DNA from: Lachnospiraceae bacterium MC2017
GTDB lineage: Bacteria > Bacillota > Clostridia > Lachnospirales > Lachnospiraceae
Assembly: GCA_000701625.1 (NCBI GenBank)
Contig: JNJK01000012.1
Location: 44,610 to 108,609, forward strand
Length of the DNA stretch: 64,000 nt
Reading direction: 5' to 3'
Shown piece by piece: positions 44,801 through 52,438 of this stretch (its first letter is position 1; each line of letters starts with the position of its first letter). The notes below the pieces were generated by a model. The model was not told where the DNA came from. It did no database searches and saw nothing but the letters and a program-made list of their open reading frames with translations. A program made the translations under genes and the position numbers.

Positions 44801-46107
44801 TAATTCGTTATGTTTCCATCCGGCGAATAACAGACCAGACCCTTATTCATTGTGTAGGTCGATATCCACAGATTATCATCTGCGTCACCCTTAATGCACC
44901 TCACTCTGCTCTGCCCGATAAATGATGTCAGGTCATTATGGATCCGTTTACCGTTTTTTCCGATTATTCTTAATCCCTCATCTGTGCCTACATATAATTC
45001 ATCCTTGCGCTTCCAGACTGCATTTGTCAGTTCTTCCGGTATTTCCGTTGACTTTGTGAGATCTATGAAATTATTTGTTACAACCTTCATTACACCCTGC
45101 GCCGATGATGCAACCCATATATTTCCCTGATAATCTGAGGTCGTCATCTCAATTGAACTATCAACAGGGCTCTTACTCATCACATGAAAATAGTTCTTTT
45201 TATCGACGTATCCTACCATACTGGTCGAGGATACCCATAATCTTCCACAGTCATAGCTTAGCCAGTGCACATTTTCAAGCGGAGATACCGATATCTCCTT
45301 CAGCTGGTAAACAGTGTCCCCGAAATCACCGTAATATATAGATCTTCCGGATGTTCCGAGATATACCTTTCCTTCATTTTCCGGATCAGCCATTATAGTT
45401 GTGATCCTGTCTAATCCAAGATGGCTGCTTTCATAGATTTCCTTAATAGAGCGATTTTCAATCGCAAATATGATCCCGGCTGATGTCTGCCCATATATCT
45501 TTTTTCCTGAGGCATCTGATTCAAGTCTCTGGATCCTCTCATGCTTTAATATGTCATTCTGATAATTGTGAATATTCATATCAGAATCTGCATAACACAG
45601 TCCCTCTGTCGTTCCTATAAAAACATGTCCATCCTGATCTTCTGCAAAAGCACGGATCGACGATGACGGCAGCCCTTCCTTGTACGTAATCTGCTGCCTT
45701 TCTTCACCTGATATCACGACAACACCATTATCGTTTGTGCCTACCCATACACGACCGGTACTATCTTCAAAAATCGCTCTGGCACTGGTAAGTCCGGCTG
45801 TCGTATCCAGACGTTCAAAGACCGAACCGTCATATCTGATGACTCCGCTGTAACCGCCAATCCACATATGACCGTCTTTTGCACTCATTAAAAACATCGC
45901 ATCAGATGTCGGAAGACCATTTGATGCATCATAAACGACCGATGTGTACCCCACACCGGTTGTCTGACCTGTAACCGCGTAACCTCCACCAAAATATCCG
46001 TTTCCTTTTGCCGCATATACATTTAATGAGCACGCAAAGATCAGGAACACTGATACAAATATCGTAAATCCCTTTATTATTTTTTCGGCAAACATATTTC
46101 TTTTCAC
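41890..46107 (-). CDS. Giant hybrid histidine kinase with two-component propeller and Hpt
   Basis: This 1405-residue membrane protein starts with a signal/anchor ([20 protein letters not shown]). A large extracytoplasmic β-propeller of Reg_prop repeats follows ([40 protein letters not shown]), then a Y_Y_Y module ([19 protein letters not shown]) and one transmembrane helix near 775-795. HisKA (His822 in NMSHEIRTP), HATPase, a receiver (Asp about 1127 in [11 protein letters not shown]) and a C-terminal Hpt (His about 1274 in [11 protein letters not shown]) complete it. Such proteins usually sense glycans in Bacteroidetes; they are less common in clostridia. The GTG start overlaps the HD-GYP gene as GTGA, so the sensor is coupled to c-di-GMP turnover. 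Confidence 0.93.
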   Translation of the reverse strand: MKRNMFAEKIIKGFTIFVSVFLIFACSLNVYAAKGNGYFGGGYAVTGQTTGVGYTSVVYDASNGLPTSDAMFLMSAKDGHMWIGGYSGVIRYDGSVFERLDTTAGLTSARAIFEDSTGRVWVGTNDNGVVVISGEERQQITYKEGLPSSSIRAFAEDQDGHVFIGTTEGLCYADSDMNIHNYQNDILKHERIQRLESDASGKKIYGQTSAGIIFAIENRSIKEIYESSHLGLDRITTIMADPENEGKVYLGTSGRSIYYGDFGDTVYQLKEISVSPLENVHWLSYDCGRLWVSSTSMVGYVDKKNYFHVMSKSPVDSSIEMTTSDYQGNIWVASSAQGVMKVVTNNFIDLTKSTEIPEELTNAVWKRKDELYVGTDEGLRIIGKNGKRIHNDLTSFIGQSRVRCIKGDADDNLWISTYTMNKGLVCYSPDGNITNYTTDEGMPDNQIRCIYIDRQGKVLVGTNKGVVVIKNKKIIRVIGAEQNIKNTVVLTIGEGEKGEIYAGTDGDGIYVIKDHEIERIGRDEGLTSDVIIKIVKDDKRRVQWIITSNSIEYMRGGHIYNVTSFPYNNNYDMYFEGDHAWIISSQGVYRINAEEMLKNSVGEFDLYTMDNGLPFIPTGNAYSYQDEKDNLYIPCRNGVCKLNLENYFEESDKVKIAVNSIYCGEQKILPSETGKYVLPVTGERIKITASVMDYTLVNPIIRVFLDGVADDGIEVPRSELTALEYTGLAYGDYTLHVQVLDKNTKEVMQDETFSVRKNPRLMELPIVHVMLLALIALFAGFIVWRVMKSTVIRRQYYELIQARDEAERANMAKSRFLANMSHEIRTPINTIMGMNEMIMREDASGVPKGYFISMINYALDIRNASESLLGLVNDLLDISKIESGKMNIVEQTYDVQEMLRQIISMVRVRSTEKELVFDVVVDELMPKTLIGDAGKIKQILLNLLTNAVKYTDKGGFALLVSMEERVDNVCSVRFSVKDTGIGVREEDMEKLFMAYERLDEEKNSSIQGTGLGLDISRRFAELMGGKLWCESVYGEGSEFILTLDQRIEDPAPIGVFIEHDNVTAKGPYVPKFIAPDADVLVVDDNPMNLNVMKGLLKATKIFVTTAMSGEEALEKIKETQFNVVLLDHMMPGMDGIETLSEIRKIAPELPVYALTANDTAGEAFYKEKGFNGYLSKPVDCEVLERTIFQHIPADLIQKTIEEDEAQEPEELPEDMSWVKSIDGISAEDGVNNSGGITNYIMALKLFFDTIDDNAKVITDAYESGNIRLFTIKVHSLKSSARIIGALDLSKFALELENAGNHNDMDFINENTGHFIADYLEFKEKLRLIDRETDDGDKEMIPDDELKDAFEALSDVIPQMDYDAVETIVNDLSKYRLPEAHASKIEQLRKLMKVYDWDGMEKLISR

Positions 46108-48254
46108 AGACTGCCTCCAAAAGAAGTCTTACTGTATTTTTTCAGGATCACTCTGACTTCCTGGACTGATTCCATAAATACTTCTACACACTTTGGATCA
46201 AACTGATGCCCTGCCTCTTCCTGTATCATCTGCAACGCTTTTTCCATCGGAAATGCCGGCTTATATACTCTTTCTGATGTCAATGCATCGAAAACATCCG
46301 CAACTGCCATAATACGCGCCGAAAGTGGTATGACTTCACCATGAAGCCCCTCCGGATATCCCTTTCCATCCCATCTCTCATGATGGTATGCTGCCATATT
46401 TCTGGCCTCTTTCAGATAGTTTTCACCCTCTACCGTATCGATCGCCTGCTCCATTATATCTCTGCCGGAAATAGTGTGTGTTTTTATGATCTCATACTCT
46501 TCATCTGTCAGTTTTCCGGGCTTATTCAGTACCCCGTCCGGTATGTTTATCTTTCCCACATCATGCAGAGGTGCACTTCGCACAACGTCAGAAATAAACT
46601 TTGGGGTTATTTTTTCTGCATAATATCCCTTTCGCTTCAATCCTTCGACGATTATCTTTACATATGCCGCAGTTTTTTGTACATGTGCTCCCGTATCAGA
46701 GTCTCTGTTCTCAACGAGGTTAGCCATGGTGATGATAAGTCCGTCCTGCATTTTCAGTGCAGAATCTGACAAACGTCTGACCCTTCGTAGCTGCTCAACC
46801 TGATTCAAAGCCATGTTGCAAATAGAGTGATAGAGCATCTCAACTTCATCATTTGTATATATATCAAGTTTTCTGAGCATCCTCACTGTTTCATCCAGTG
46901 ATTCCTGATCATCCCCCGAACGTATAAATCTCTCAACGTACATGACTATTCCGTTTATAGGGAAAACCGAATAAATAGCAGTATTCCAAAGGCCATAGAC
47001 AACTATCAATACAAAGAATCCCGAAAGCATCAAAACAACTTTCAAAAGAAATATCCAGAGAGATCCTGCCACGTATTTAAGTGATACGTCAGCACAGACA
47101 TAACACATGCATATCCCTCTGTCATTTCTTACAGGGGCAGTCGCAGTGATGACCCATCCGGATAAAAAATCAGACTCAACCGGTTCTATGTTTTCTCCAG
47201 CACTCATCGCAGAAAAATATGGTTCAAATGCCTTTTCAAATTTCATGTAGTATCCGGGATAATAGCCTGCGTCATCTTCCGAATCAAGATCAAAAACGAT
47301 AACTCCACCCTCGTCTCTGACCTTCACTACATAAAGATACTGAACCACCGTCGAACTTTCTCGTATTCTCTCGAGTAATTCCTTTGTTTCCCTGTATCCA
47401 TCTTCACTCTCACCATTACTTAAATAGGCATCGACTTTATCCGGATCAATTATGGCCGCAGCTGCCCTTGCTGTATTTTCTGCCGCTCTTACACGATCCT
47501 CCTTCATAACCTTAAAATACAGCTCCACACCTATACATCCCATGACAATAACCAGAGAAAGTGAGAGTACCAGCATGATCATTGATACTCGTCTTCCGCT
47601 GTTGTATTTTATGTTTTTGCTTCTCTGCCGCATGTCTTCCATTTCTGACGACGAAAATGGACGCTGCTTAAGACCGCCGGCACGTATAGCCTCCATCCTG
47701 TCTTTTGGCAAAAACATCATCAACAAAACGACTGCGCTGAGGCATACCCCTTTATCCAGTAAATTCAACAGGATATTTACTATTAAAAAAACCGCAAATC
47801 CATTGATTCCGCTTAATTCGCTTAACGTAACAACAGCAGTTGAAACAGCTTCCTTCTGCGGCATTTCAAAAAGCACCCACTGAAGGACCGCACTTATCCC
47901 TCCGCTTATGACAGAAACCGTACCAACATATATACATATATTTCTTAGCTTCGTAAGGCCTCGTTTCAACAAAAAAGCTGATGTATAAAGCGCTATTATC
48001 ACGTTTACGATTCCAAAGTAAAACGAATCTCCATCTATAAACGAACACAGCATATTTGTGACAACGGCCGTCAGTACACCCGGAAACATGCCTGTAACCG
48101 CCACTACCCCCATTGTTCCAATAGTGTCGAGATACAGAGGCAGGTTATATTTATTTGTCAGATAGTAAAGCAGTACATTGACCGCTATTCCCATTAGAAC
48201 CGTTAGATTCCTGTCCCATCGGACATTTTTTGATTTATGCGAAAGAACCTTCAC
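46104..48254 (-). CDS. HD-GYP cyclic-di-GMP phosphodiesterase with membrane sensor
   Basis: This 716-residue protein opens with several membrane helices (residues 15-185), then a hydrophobic anchor near 225-245 and an extracytoplasmic Cache-like sensor to about 390. Another helix, a HAMP-like linker and a complete HD-GYP domain follow. Metal ligands are intact: HDVGKINIP at 564-572, [24 protein letters not shown] from 624, and [14 protein letters not shown]. It should hydrolyse c-di-GMP at the membrane. The start is GTG at 48254, with a GGGGG stretch and AAGG upstream. It is the first gene of a four-gene operon. Confidence 0.92.
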   Translation of the reverse strand: MKVLSHKSKNVRWDRNLTVLMGIAVNVLLYYLTNKYNLPLYLDTIGTMGVVAVTGMFPGVLTAVVTNMLCSFIDGDSFYFGIVNVIIALYTSAFLLKRGLTKLRNICIYVGTVSVISGGISAVLQWVLFEMPQKEAVSTAVVTLSELSGINGFAVFLIVNILLNLLDKGVCLSAVVLLMMFLPKDRMEAIRAGGLKQRPFSSSEMEDMRQRSKNIKYNSGRRVSMIMLVLSLSLVIVMGCIGVELYFKVMKEDRVRAAENTARAAAAIIDPDKVDAYLSNGESEDGYRETKELLERIRESSTVVQYLYVVKVRDEGGVIVFDLDSEDDAGYYPGYYMKFEKAFEPYFSAMSAGENIEPVESDFLSGWVITATAPVRNDRGICMCYVCADVSLKYVAGSLWIFLLKVVLMLSGFFVLIVVYGLWNTAIYSVFPINGIVMYVERFIRSGDDQESLDETVRMLRKLDIYTNDEVEMLYHSICNMALNQVEQLRRVRRLSDSALKMQDGLIITMANLVENRDSDTGAHVQKTAAYVKIIVEGLKRKGYYAEKITPKFISDVVRSAPLHDVGKINIPDGVLNKPGKLTDEEYEIIKTHTISGRDIMEQAIDTVEGENYLKEARNMAAYHHERWDGKGYPEGLHGEVIPLSARIMAVADVFDALTSERVYKPAFPMEKALQMIQEEAGHQFDPKCVEVFMESVQEVRVILKKYSKTSFGGSL

Positions 48255-48440
48255 CTTAAATCCCCCATATCATAGAAATACATGGTCAAAAAAATGCTCG
48301 ACAAAGTGGCCTGTAAAAAAACAGACTGCTTCATCGAGCATGTAATTATCTATATGACAAAATACAGAGCCTTTTCGCTCCGTTTCTTTTCTAACCCCTG
48401 TATACCCCATGTGCAAAGCCCCCTCAGCACAATCGATGTT
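48255..48440. other. Upstream region of the signalling operon with a hairpin
   Basis: No gene is seen. An inverted repeat TGCTCGA (48295-48301) / TCGAGCA (48334-48340) encloses a CCTG…CAGA inner stem and an A-rich loop. The remainder up to 48440 shows no clear signal. Confidence 0.45.
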
Positions 48441-48577
48441 ACTGTTCACTCGCTTACAGCTCGCTCACATAACAGGTTTTGCCAATTAAATCGCCTTCGG
48501 CGATGGGCAAAACCTATTTGGCTATTCTTATTCATTGGTCACAAACTCCGCAGCAAAGTGCTCCGTTTGCGTCTGAA
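48441..48577 (-). repeat. Dispersed repeat, copy A (inverted orientation)
   Basis: The reverse complement matches 63519-63653 over most of its length. Shared blocks include ACGGAGCA-TT-CTGCGGAGTTT, GCCCATCGCC, CGATTTAATTGG, GTGAGCGAG and AAGCGAGTGAAC. The middle forms a hairpin around CGCCTTCGGCG. Confidence 0.8.
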
Positions 48578-48645
48578 ATGTAACCAATCGGCCACTTATT
48601 ATTTCCCTGTCATCATTTTATCAAAAATCACTCTTTAGACAAGAT

Positions 48646-49515
48646 TTAAAATTTACCCTCTTTCAGAATATCCGCGAGGCGGGCAAATTTTTCAAGTGAG
48701 AGTTCTTCACCACGAACTGTAGGCTTTTCTCCGAGCTTTTCGATCGCTTCGAGGATCTGTTCTCTGGTATATGCAAGGTTAGGTGCATTCTTCAGACTGT
48801 TTGAGAGAGTTTTTCTCCTCTGATTAAATGCCGCTCTGATGAGTTTAAAGAGCAGTTCCTCATCCTTTGTTTCAACCGCAGGTTTTTCGCGGACTGCGAG
48901 GTGTACAACCGTTGAACCTACTGACGGAGCCGGCAAGAAACATCTGGGAGGTACTTCTGCAACTATTTCAATATCAGAAAAATACTGAACCGCCAGAGAC
49001 AGTGAGCCATAGGTTTTCTTACCCGGATCAGACTTCATACGGTCTGCCACTTCCTTCTGGATCATGATAGTTATACTGTCTATCGGTGTCCTTGATTCCA
49101 GAAGACCCATGATGATCGGCGTCGTGATGTAATAAGGCAAATTGGCAACAACTTTTATAGGTCTGCCATCGTTTTTCTCACGAGCAAGCTCTGCTATATC
49201 TACTTTCAGGATGTCATTATGGATCACGCTTACGTTGTCATAGGCTGACAATGTATCCTCAAGAACCGGTATCAGCTTATCATCGATTTCCACCGCTGCC
49301 ACTTCTCTCGCAGCTTCGCAGAGGTACTGCGTCATGGTTCCGATTCCCGGACCGATCTCCACTACAAAATCTTCCTTTGTGACTCCTGATGCACTGATGA
49401 TCTTTCTAAGGATATTGTCATCTATGAGAAAGTTCTGTCCGTACTTTTTGCGAACGGAAAAGTCATGTTTTTTCATCACAGCCAGCGTGCTGCTGGGATT
49501 TCCAAGTTCTGCCAT
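48646..49515 (-). CDS. ksgA: 16S rRNA dimethyladenosine transferase KsgA/RsmA
   Basis: This 289-residue SAM-dependent enzyme dimethylates the two adjacent adenines near the 3' end of 16S rRNA. Visible features are KKYGQNFLID, the SAM loop VVEIGPGIGTMTQYL, the acidic VAAVEIDDKLIPVL, the catalytic NLPYYIT and the C-terminal FNQRRKTLSNSLKN. AAAGGA precedes the ATG. tatD lies 163 bp upstream on the same strand, an association common in Firmicutes, with a large inverted-repeat element between them. Confidence 0.97.
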   Translation of the reverse strand: MAELGNPSSTLAVMKKHDFSVRKKYGQNFLIDDNILRKIISASGVTKEDFVVEIGPGIGTMTQYLCEAAREVAAVEIDDKLIPVLEDTLSAYDNVSVIHNDILKVDIAELAREKNDGRPIKVVANLPYYITTPIIMGLLESRTPIDSITIMIQKEVADRMKSDPGKKTYGSLSLAVQYFSDIEIVAEVPPRCFLPAPSVGSTVVHLAVREKPAVETKDEELLFKLIRAAFNQRRKTLSNSLKNAPNLAYTREQILEAIEKLGEKPTVRGEELSLEKFARLADILKEGKF

Positions 49516-49539
49516 TTTATTCCTTTCTTTATCTTATGC

Positions 49540-49673
49540 GTCGCCCGATAAATTATGTGTTTGATTAAGTCACGTTGTAAATATTGAACATTCCAATTCG
49601 GGACGTTTTATATTCCCCTCATTTGGAATTGTTAAATATTTACAACTGATGTTTTGACCGTTTTTCGGGCGAC
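49540..49673. repeat. Nested inverted-repeat element between tatD and ksgA
   Basis: Outer arms GTCGCCCGATAAA (49540-49552) and TTTTTCGGGCGAC (49661-49673) match at 12 of 13. Inner arms TTGTAAATATT (49575-49585) and AATATTTACAA (49635-49645) are perfect and continue imperfectly through ATTCCAA/TTGGAAT. The whole 134 bp can fold into one long cruciform or RNA hairpin. Confidence 0.75.
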
Positions 49674-49678
49674 TTATA

Positions 49679-50449
49679 TTATACGTTATACAGTCTCAAA
49701 GCATTCTGATAGGTCGTATTGCAGACTTCATCGATCGTTACACCTCTGAGTTCCGCGATCTCAGCAGCTACGAGCGGGAGGAAACCGGAATAATTCCTCT
49801 CTCCCCTATGTGGTGAAGGCGCGAGATAAGGGCAGTCTGTTTCGAGAACTATGCGTTCTAACGGAATCTCTGCCGCGATTTCCTTGAGTTTCTTTGAATT
49901 CTTAAATGTCACTACTCCGCCGATGCCGATATAGAATCCCATTTTTACGTACTCTTTCGCCATCTCTTTTGAATAGGAATAACAGTGTACCACACCACCT
50001 ATTTCTTCTGCACGCATTTCTTTCATTATTTCAAAAGTATCCTGTGCAGCTTCTCTTGAATGGATGATTACAGGCTTCTTGAGGCGACGTGCCATTTCCA
50101 GCTGATAACGAAAGAATTTCTTCTGTACATCATGAGGCGGATTTTCTTCCCAATAATAATCAAGTCCGATCTCGCCAACTGCAACTATTCTTTTATTATT
50201 TCGGATCTTTTCCTCGATTTCCTTTAGGTCTTTCTCCGAAACGCCGTCAAGTTCTGACGGATGGATTCCGAGTGCTCCGTAGCTTTCCGGATATTTCTCA
50301 ACTATTCTTTCTACTTTTTCTATGCTCGGCAGATCAGACGCCACATCCACAAAATGCCTTACATCATTTTCCTTAAGAGATGCGATAACCGCATCCCTGT
50401 CTTCATCAAATCGCGCATCATCATAATGCGCATGTGTATCAAAAATCAT
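49679..50449 (-). CDS. TatD-family metal-dependent hydrolase/deoxyribonuclease
   Basis: This 256-residue TIM-barrel hydrolase has metal ligands in FDTHAHYDD (His6, His8), the Glu in AVGEIGLDYY, His in PVIIHSREA, His in GGVVHCYSYS and Asp in ETDCPYLAPSPHRG. The family has 3'-5' DNase or D-aminoacyl-tRNA-related activity and is linked to DNA repair. It is normally found with ksgA, as here. Confidence 0.93.
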   Translation of the reverse strand: MIFDTHAHYDDARFDEDRDAVIASLKENDVRHFVDVASDLPSIEKVERIVEKYPESYGALGIHPSELDGVSEKDLKEIEEKIRNNKRIVAVGEIGLDYYWEENPPHDVQKKFFRYQLEMARRLKKPVIIHSREAAQDTFEIMKEMRAEEIGGVVHCYSYSKEMAKEYVKMGFYIGIGGVVTFKNSKKLKEIAAEIPLERIVLETDCPYLAPSPHRGERNYSGFLPLVAAEIAELRGVTIDEVCNTTYQNALRLYNV

Positions 50450-50611
50450 TTAAATCTCCGATCAATGTTACTTATTAACTCCATAACTCATTTATTTTTA
50501 TGGTTAGGGAGCAAAAATGTCAATACTATTAGTCATCTTTAAGTCCACCTGTTTTTCTTCCCGAACTATATCTACATATGTACCCTAGAGCTTTTGTATC
50601 TTCATAGAAAC

Positions 50612-50640
50612 TTGTATTCTTCACTATAAAAATATATAAT
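50612..50640 (+). promoter_or_regulatory. Promoter of the AbrB-type antitoxin gene
   Basis: TTGTAT, a 17-bp spacer and TATAAT. The start would be near 50647, at the edge of the palindrome. Confidence 0.65.
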
Positions 50641-50648
50641 TAACAAAG

Positions 50649-50667
50649 AAACAAGGATTCCTTGTTT
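50649..50667 (+). promoter_or_regulatory. 19-bp operator-like palindrome
   Basis: AAACAAGGA-T-TCCTTGTTT is a perfect 9-1-9 palindrome between the -10 box and the AGGAGG site of the antitoxin gene. This is the expected place for autorepression. Confidence 0.65.
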
Positions 50668-50684
50668 TATAGGAGGTGAAAAAT

Positions 50685-51047
50685 ATGCCAGCTATAGTAA
50701 AAGAACCAGAGCAAAAGAAGGTTACAATATCTTCAAAACGACAATTTACCATTCCACAAAAATTTTTTACAGAATTAGGCTTTGAGAGAGAAGCCGTGTG
50801 TACGTTGGGGGATGGCATACTTATTATAGAGCCAATACATTCATCGAATAACAGCGAATTTGCGGAACAGATTCTGGCGGATCTTATAGCAGAAGGGTAT
50901 AGTGGACAAGAATTGCTTGTCGAATTCAGATCAAGACAGTCAAAAGTTCGTCCGGCCGTTAAAAAAATGTTAGAAGCAGCTCATAAGGCATCTAAGGGTC
51001 AGGGAAATTATTATACGTATGATGATATTTTTGAGGGAGAAAACTGA
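50685..51047 (+). CDS. AbrB/MazE-type antitoxin
   Basis: This 120-residue protein has a SpoVT-AbrB swapped-hairpin DNA-binding domain near residues 8-50 (KKVTISSKRQFTIPQKFFTE, LGDGILIIEPI). A helical C-terminal region ends YYTYDDIFEGEN, the type of tail that wraps a toxin. AGGAGG is eight bases before the ATG at 50685. The stop overlaps the ATG of the next frame (TGATG), the usual type II toxin-antitoxin arrangement. The adjoining toxin frame is broken, so this is probably an orphan antitoxin. The promoter and a palindromic operator are directly upstream. Confidence 0.82.
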   Translation: MPAIVKEPEQKKVTISSKRQFTIPQKFFTELGFEREAVCTLGDGILIIEPIHSSNNSEFAEQILADLIAEGYSGQELLVEFRSRQSKVRPAVKKMLEAAHKASKGQGNYYTYDDIFEGEN

Positions 51048-51204
51048 TGGCGAATATCCTAGTATTGGAGAGCCTAAACATGGCGATTTGGAAGGTGTTT
51101 TGGGGTATGATATTTATTACAACAAGATAAACTATGAGCTTGCCTATACCATAGAAGAAAGAAAAATAGAAGACACTAACGAAACAGAAACCCCCTACCT
51201 CTGA
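51047..51204 (+). pseudogene. Remnant of a RelE/ParE-like toxin
   Basis: The ATG at 51047 begins MANILVLESLN… and stops after 27 codons. In another frame the same DNA reads DGEYPSIGEPKHGDLEGVLG and then YDIYYNKINYELAYTIEERK, which has the K-L-x-G-(D/N)-L-x-G and Y-x-L-x-Y feel of RelE/ParE toxins. This frame has no start and ends early at 51204. A deletion near codon 4 plus loss of the ends is the simplest reading. The toxin family assignment is tentative. Confidence 0.55.
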
Positions 51205-51272
51205 GCATAGCGTAGGTCGGAGTATTTGACGCGTGTAGAAATGTGAGAAATGTGAAAATTATAATATTTGCA

Positions 51273-51301
51273 TTGATTCCAAAATCTCAAAATGTTATAT
51301 T
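51273..51301 (+). promoter_or_regulatory. Promoter of antisense RNA to the first holin-like toxin
   Basis: TTGATT, a 17-bp spacer and TATATT preceded by TG. It points toward the toxin 3' end. Confidence 0.6.
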
Positions 51302-51307
51302 TATATA

Positions 51308-51405
51308 TAGAAAAAGCACCCACTCCAAAGTGGATGCCTACGTTTGGTTTTAGCTCATATTACATGAGCCGCCTCTCCCGTTTGCCGACAGGAGAGGCAT
51401 TTTTA
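51308..51405 (+). ncRNA. Putative type I antitoxin antisense RNA, module 1
   Basis: A transcript from the promoter at 51273 would end at the hairpin GCCTCTCC (51371-51378) / GGAGAGGC (51391-51398) followed by ATTTTTATTT. It touches the 3' end of the toxin frame, and the strand opposite is its mRNA tail. GAGAGGCA is shared with the toxin leader near 51553, offering a second pairing site. Confidence 0.6.
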
Positions 51406-51522
51406 TTTACGTCTGTTGTTTCTCTTATCGAGAAAGCTCAGTAACGCAATTAACAAACTACAAGTAGAAATCAGTAATGCAAGGATTCCAAGCATTACCA
51501 TTATAATTTCGTAATCTGTCAT
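51403..51522 (-). CDS. Holin-like type I toxin peptide, module 1
   Basis: This 39-residue peptide reads MTDYEIIMVMLGILALLIST and continues as one hydrophobic helix ending SFLDKRNNRRK. It fits the putative holin-like toxin family (Hol_Tox): a short polar start with Tyr-Glu, a single membrane helix and a basic tail. GGAGGTGACGAT precedes the ATG. The leader has a CTGATC/GATCAG palindrome near the ribosome site. A convergent RNA gene with terminator overlaps the 3' end. Expression would depolarise the membrane if unchecked. It is too short for most gene callers. Confidence 0.8.
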   Translation of the reverse strand: MTDYEIIMVMLGILALLISTCSLLIALLSFLDKRNNRRK

Positions 51523-51636
51523 ATCGTCACCTCCCTCCTGATCTGATCAGTCGAGAGGCAGCCACCCTGTCATGGATACTTTTCCTGCGCTGTCGCGCGA
51601 TTATTAGCTTATCATCTTATTGTCATTTTCTCAATA

Positions 51637-51867
51637 TCAAACCTTAAATGCCTCCATATTAGGACACATTCCTTTATATGACGGTGATAAGGTTGAATAT
51701 TTTATAACAAGCTGAGCTTTTTTCCAATCTAAAGAATCAGAAAGTACTTTTCTAACTTTATCTAGACGTTTCGTTGTAAATGCCTGCGTAACATTATTCG
51801 TATGCTCAAAATCATCATACCTTATATGCATCCCAACGATTCGATACATCACATGTATCTTCTTCAT
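51637..51867 (-). CDS. Hypothetical basic protein, possibly the frameshifted 3' half of 51882-52052
   Basis: No family is recognised. The 76 residues start MKKIHVMYRIVGMHIRYDDF and end PSYKGMCPNMEAFKV. The ATG at 51867 has AGGGG only two bases upstream, which is poor. Adding one base to the run of seven T between 51883 and 51890 (minus strand) would fuse it in frame to the secreted ORF 51882-52052. It could therefore be the mature part of a frameshifted secreted protein. Confidence 0.45.
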   Translation of the reverse strand: MKKIHVMYRIVGMHIRYDDFEHTNNVTQAFTTKRLDKVRKVLSDSLDWKKAQLVIKYSTLSPSYKGMCPNMEAFKV

Positions 51868-51881
51868 CTTCCCCTGCCTGC

Positions 51882-52052
51882 CTAAAAAAACACATCTGAT
51901 TCATTCGCTTCATTATCCGATACAGCCTCAATAGCACTATCCTCTGCTATTTCTTCCGAATTTTCCGCAAATGTAGTTACTCCAGATGTCCCCGTCATCA
52001 GAGAAGCCGCGCATAATAAAACCATAAGTTTCCTATAAAATTTATTTCCCAT
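51882..52052 (-). CDS. Small secreted acidic protein, ends at a homopolymer
   Basis: This 56-residue ORF has a convincing signal peptide (MGNKFYRKLMVLLCAASLMT, cleavage near TFA-EN) and an acidic mature part (EEIAEDSAIEAVSDNEANES). It stops right after a run of seven T in the coding strand. AGGAG lies about 11 bases upstream of the ATG at 52052. An extra T in the run would extend it through the downstream ORF to about 140 residues. It may be a frameshifted gene, a phase-variable gene or a genuine small peptide. Confidence 0.5.
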   Translation of the reverse strand: MGNKFYRKLMVLLCAASLMTGTSGVTTFAENSEEIAEDSAIEAVSDNEANESDVFF

Positions 52053-52438
52053 CTCTCATAATTCTCCTGTATGACATTGTAAACCGCTATGATATACTGC
52101 ATACAGTTTACTGTCATTGTACAAGTGCACACATCTTTTATCCGCTTTTGATGAGTACACCGTCCCTCTTGGTACTTTAAAAGAGATAAGCCCGTGTGAA
52201 AGTTGGGGGATTCACACGGACTTTATCAGGAGAGTTATTTAGAGGGAGACCACATCAAAGTGGTTATGTCACTCTACCGGGCGATTTAACCGGTATTGTG
52301 AGGGATTTATATTATCGGTCGGCTGTGGGAGCAGTCAGGCCGTTATCCCCGTTCAAGATGAAGTTTGGCGTCCATGCCTTGCTTCATTTGATAGTTATAC
52401 TATAGCAGTCTGAACTTAACCTAAACTTAATCGAAAAA
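52053..52438. ncRNA. Structured non-coding region, RNA candidate
   Basis: No credible gene is seen. On the plus strand successive hairpins can form: CCGTGTGAA/TTCACACGG (52193-52221), inside an outer GATAA…TTATC, then ACCAC/GTGGT near 52248-52263 and TACCGG/CCGGTA near 52275-52295. A TAGTTATACTATA palindrome lies near 52390. The block is GC-rich relative to its flanks. It may be a small RNA or an attenuator; I cannot assign it to a known class. Confidence 0.35.

Noticed and set aside
48282..48638. 118-codon plus-strand ORF
   Set aside because: Most of it is a translation of dispersed-repeat copy A; the same peptide phrase appears from copy B at 63406-63660. No ribosome site or family.
52196..52405. 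69-codon plus-strand ORF starting GTG
   Set aside because: It starts inside a strong hairpin without a ribosome site. The region is better explained as structured RNA.
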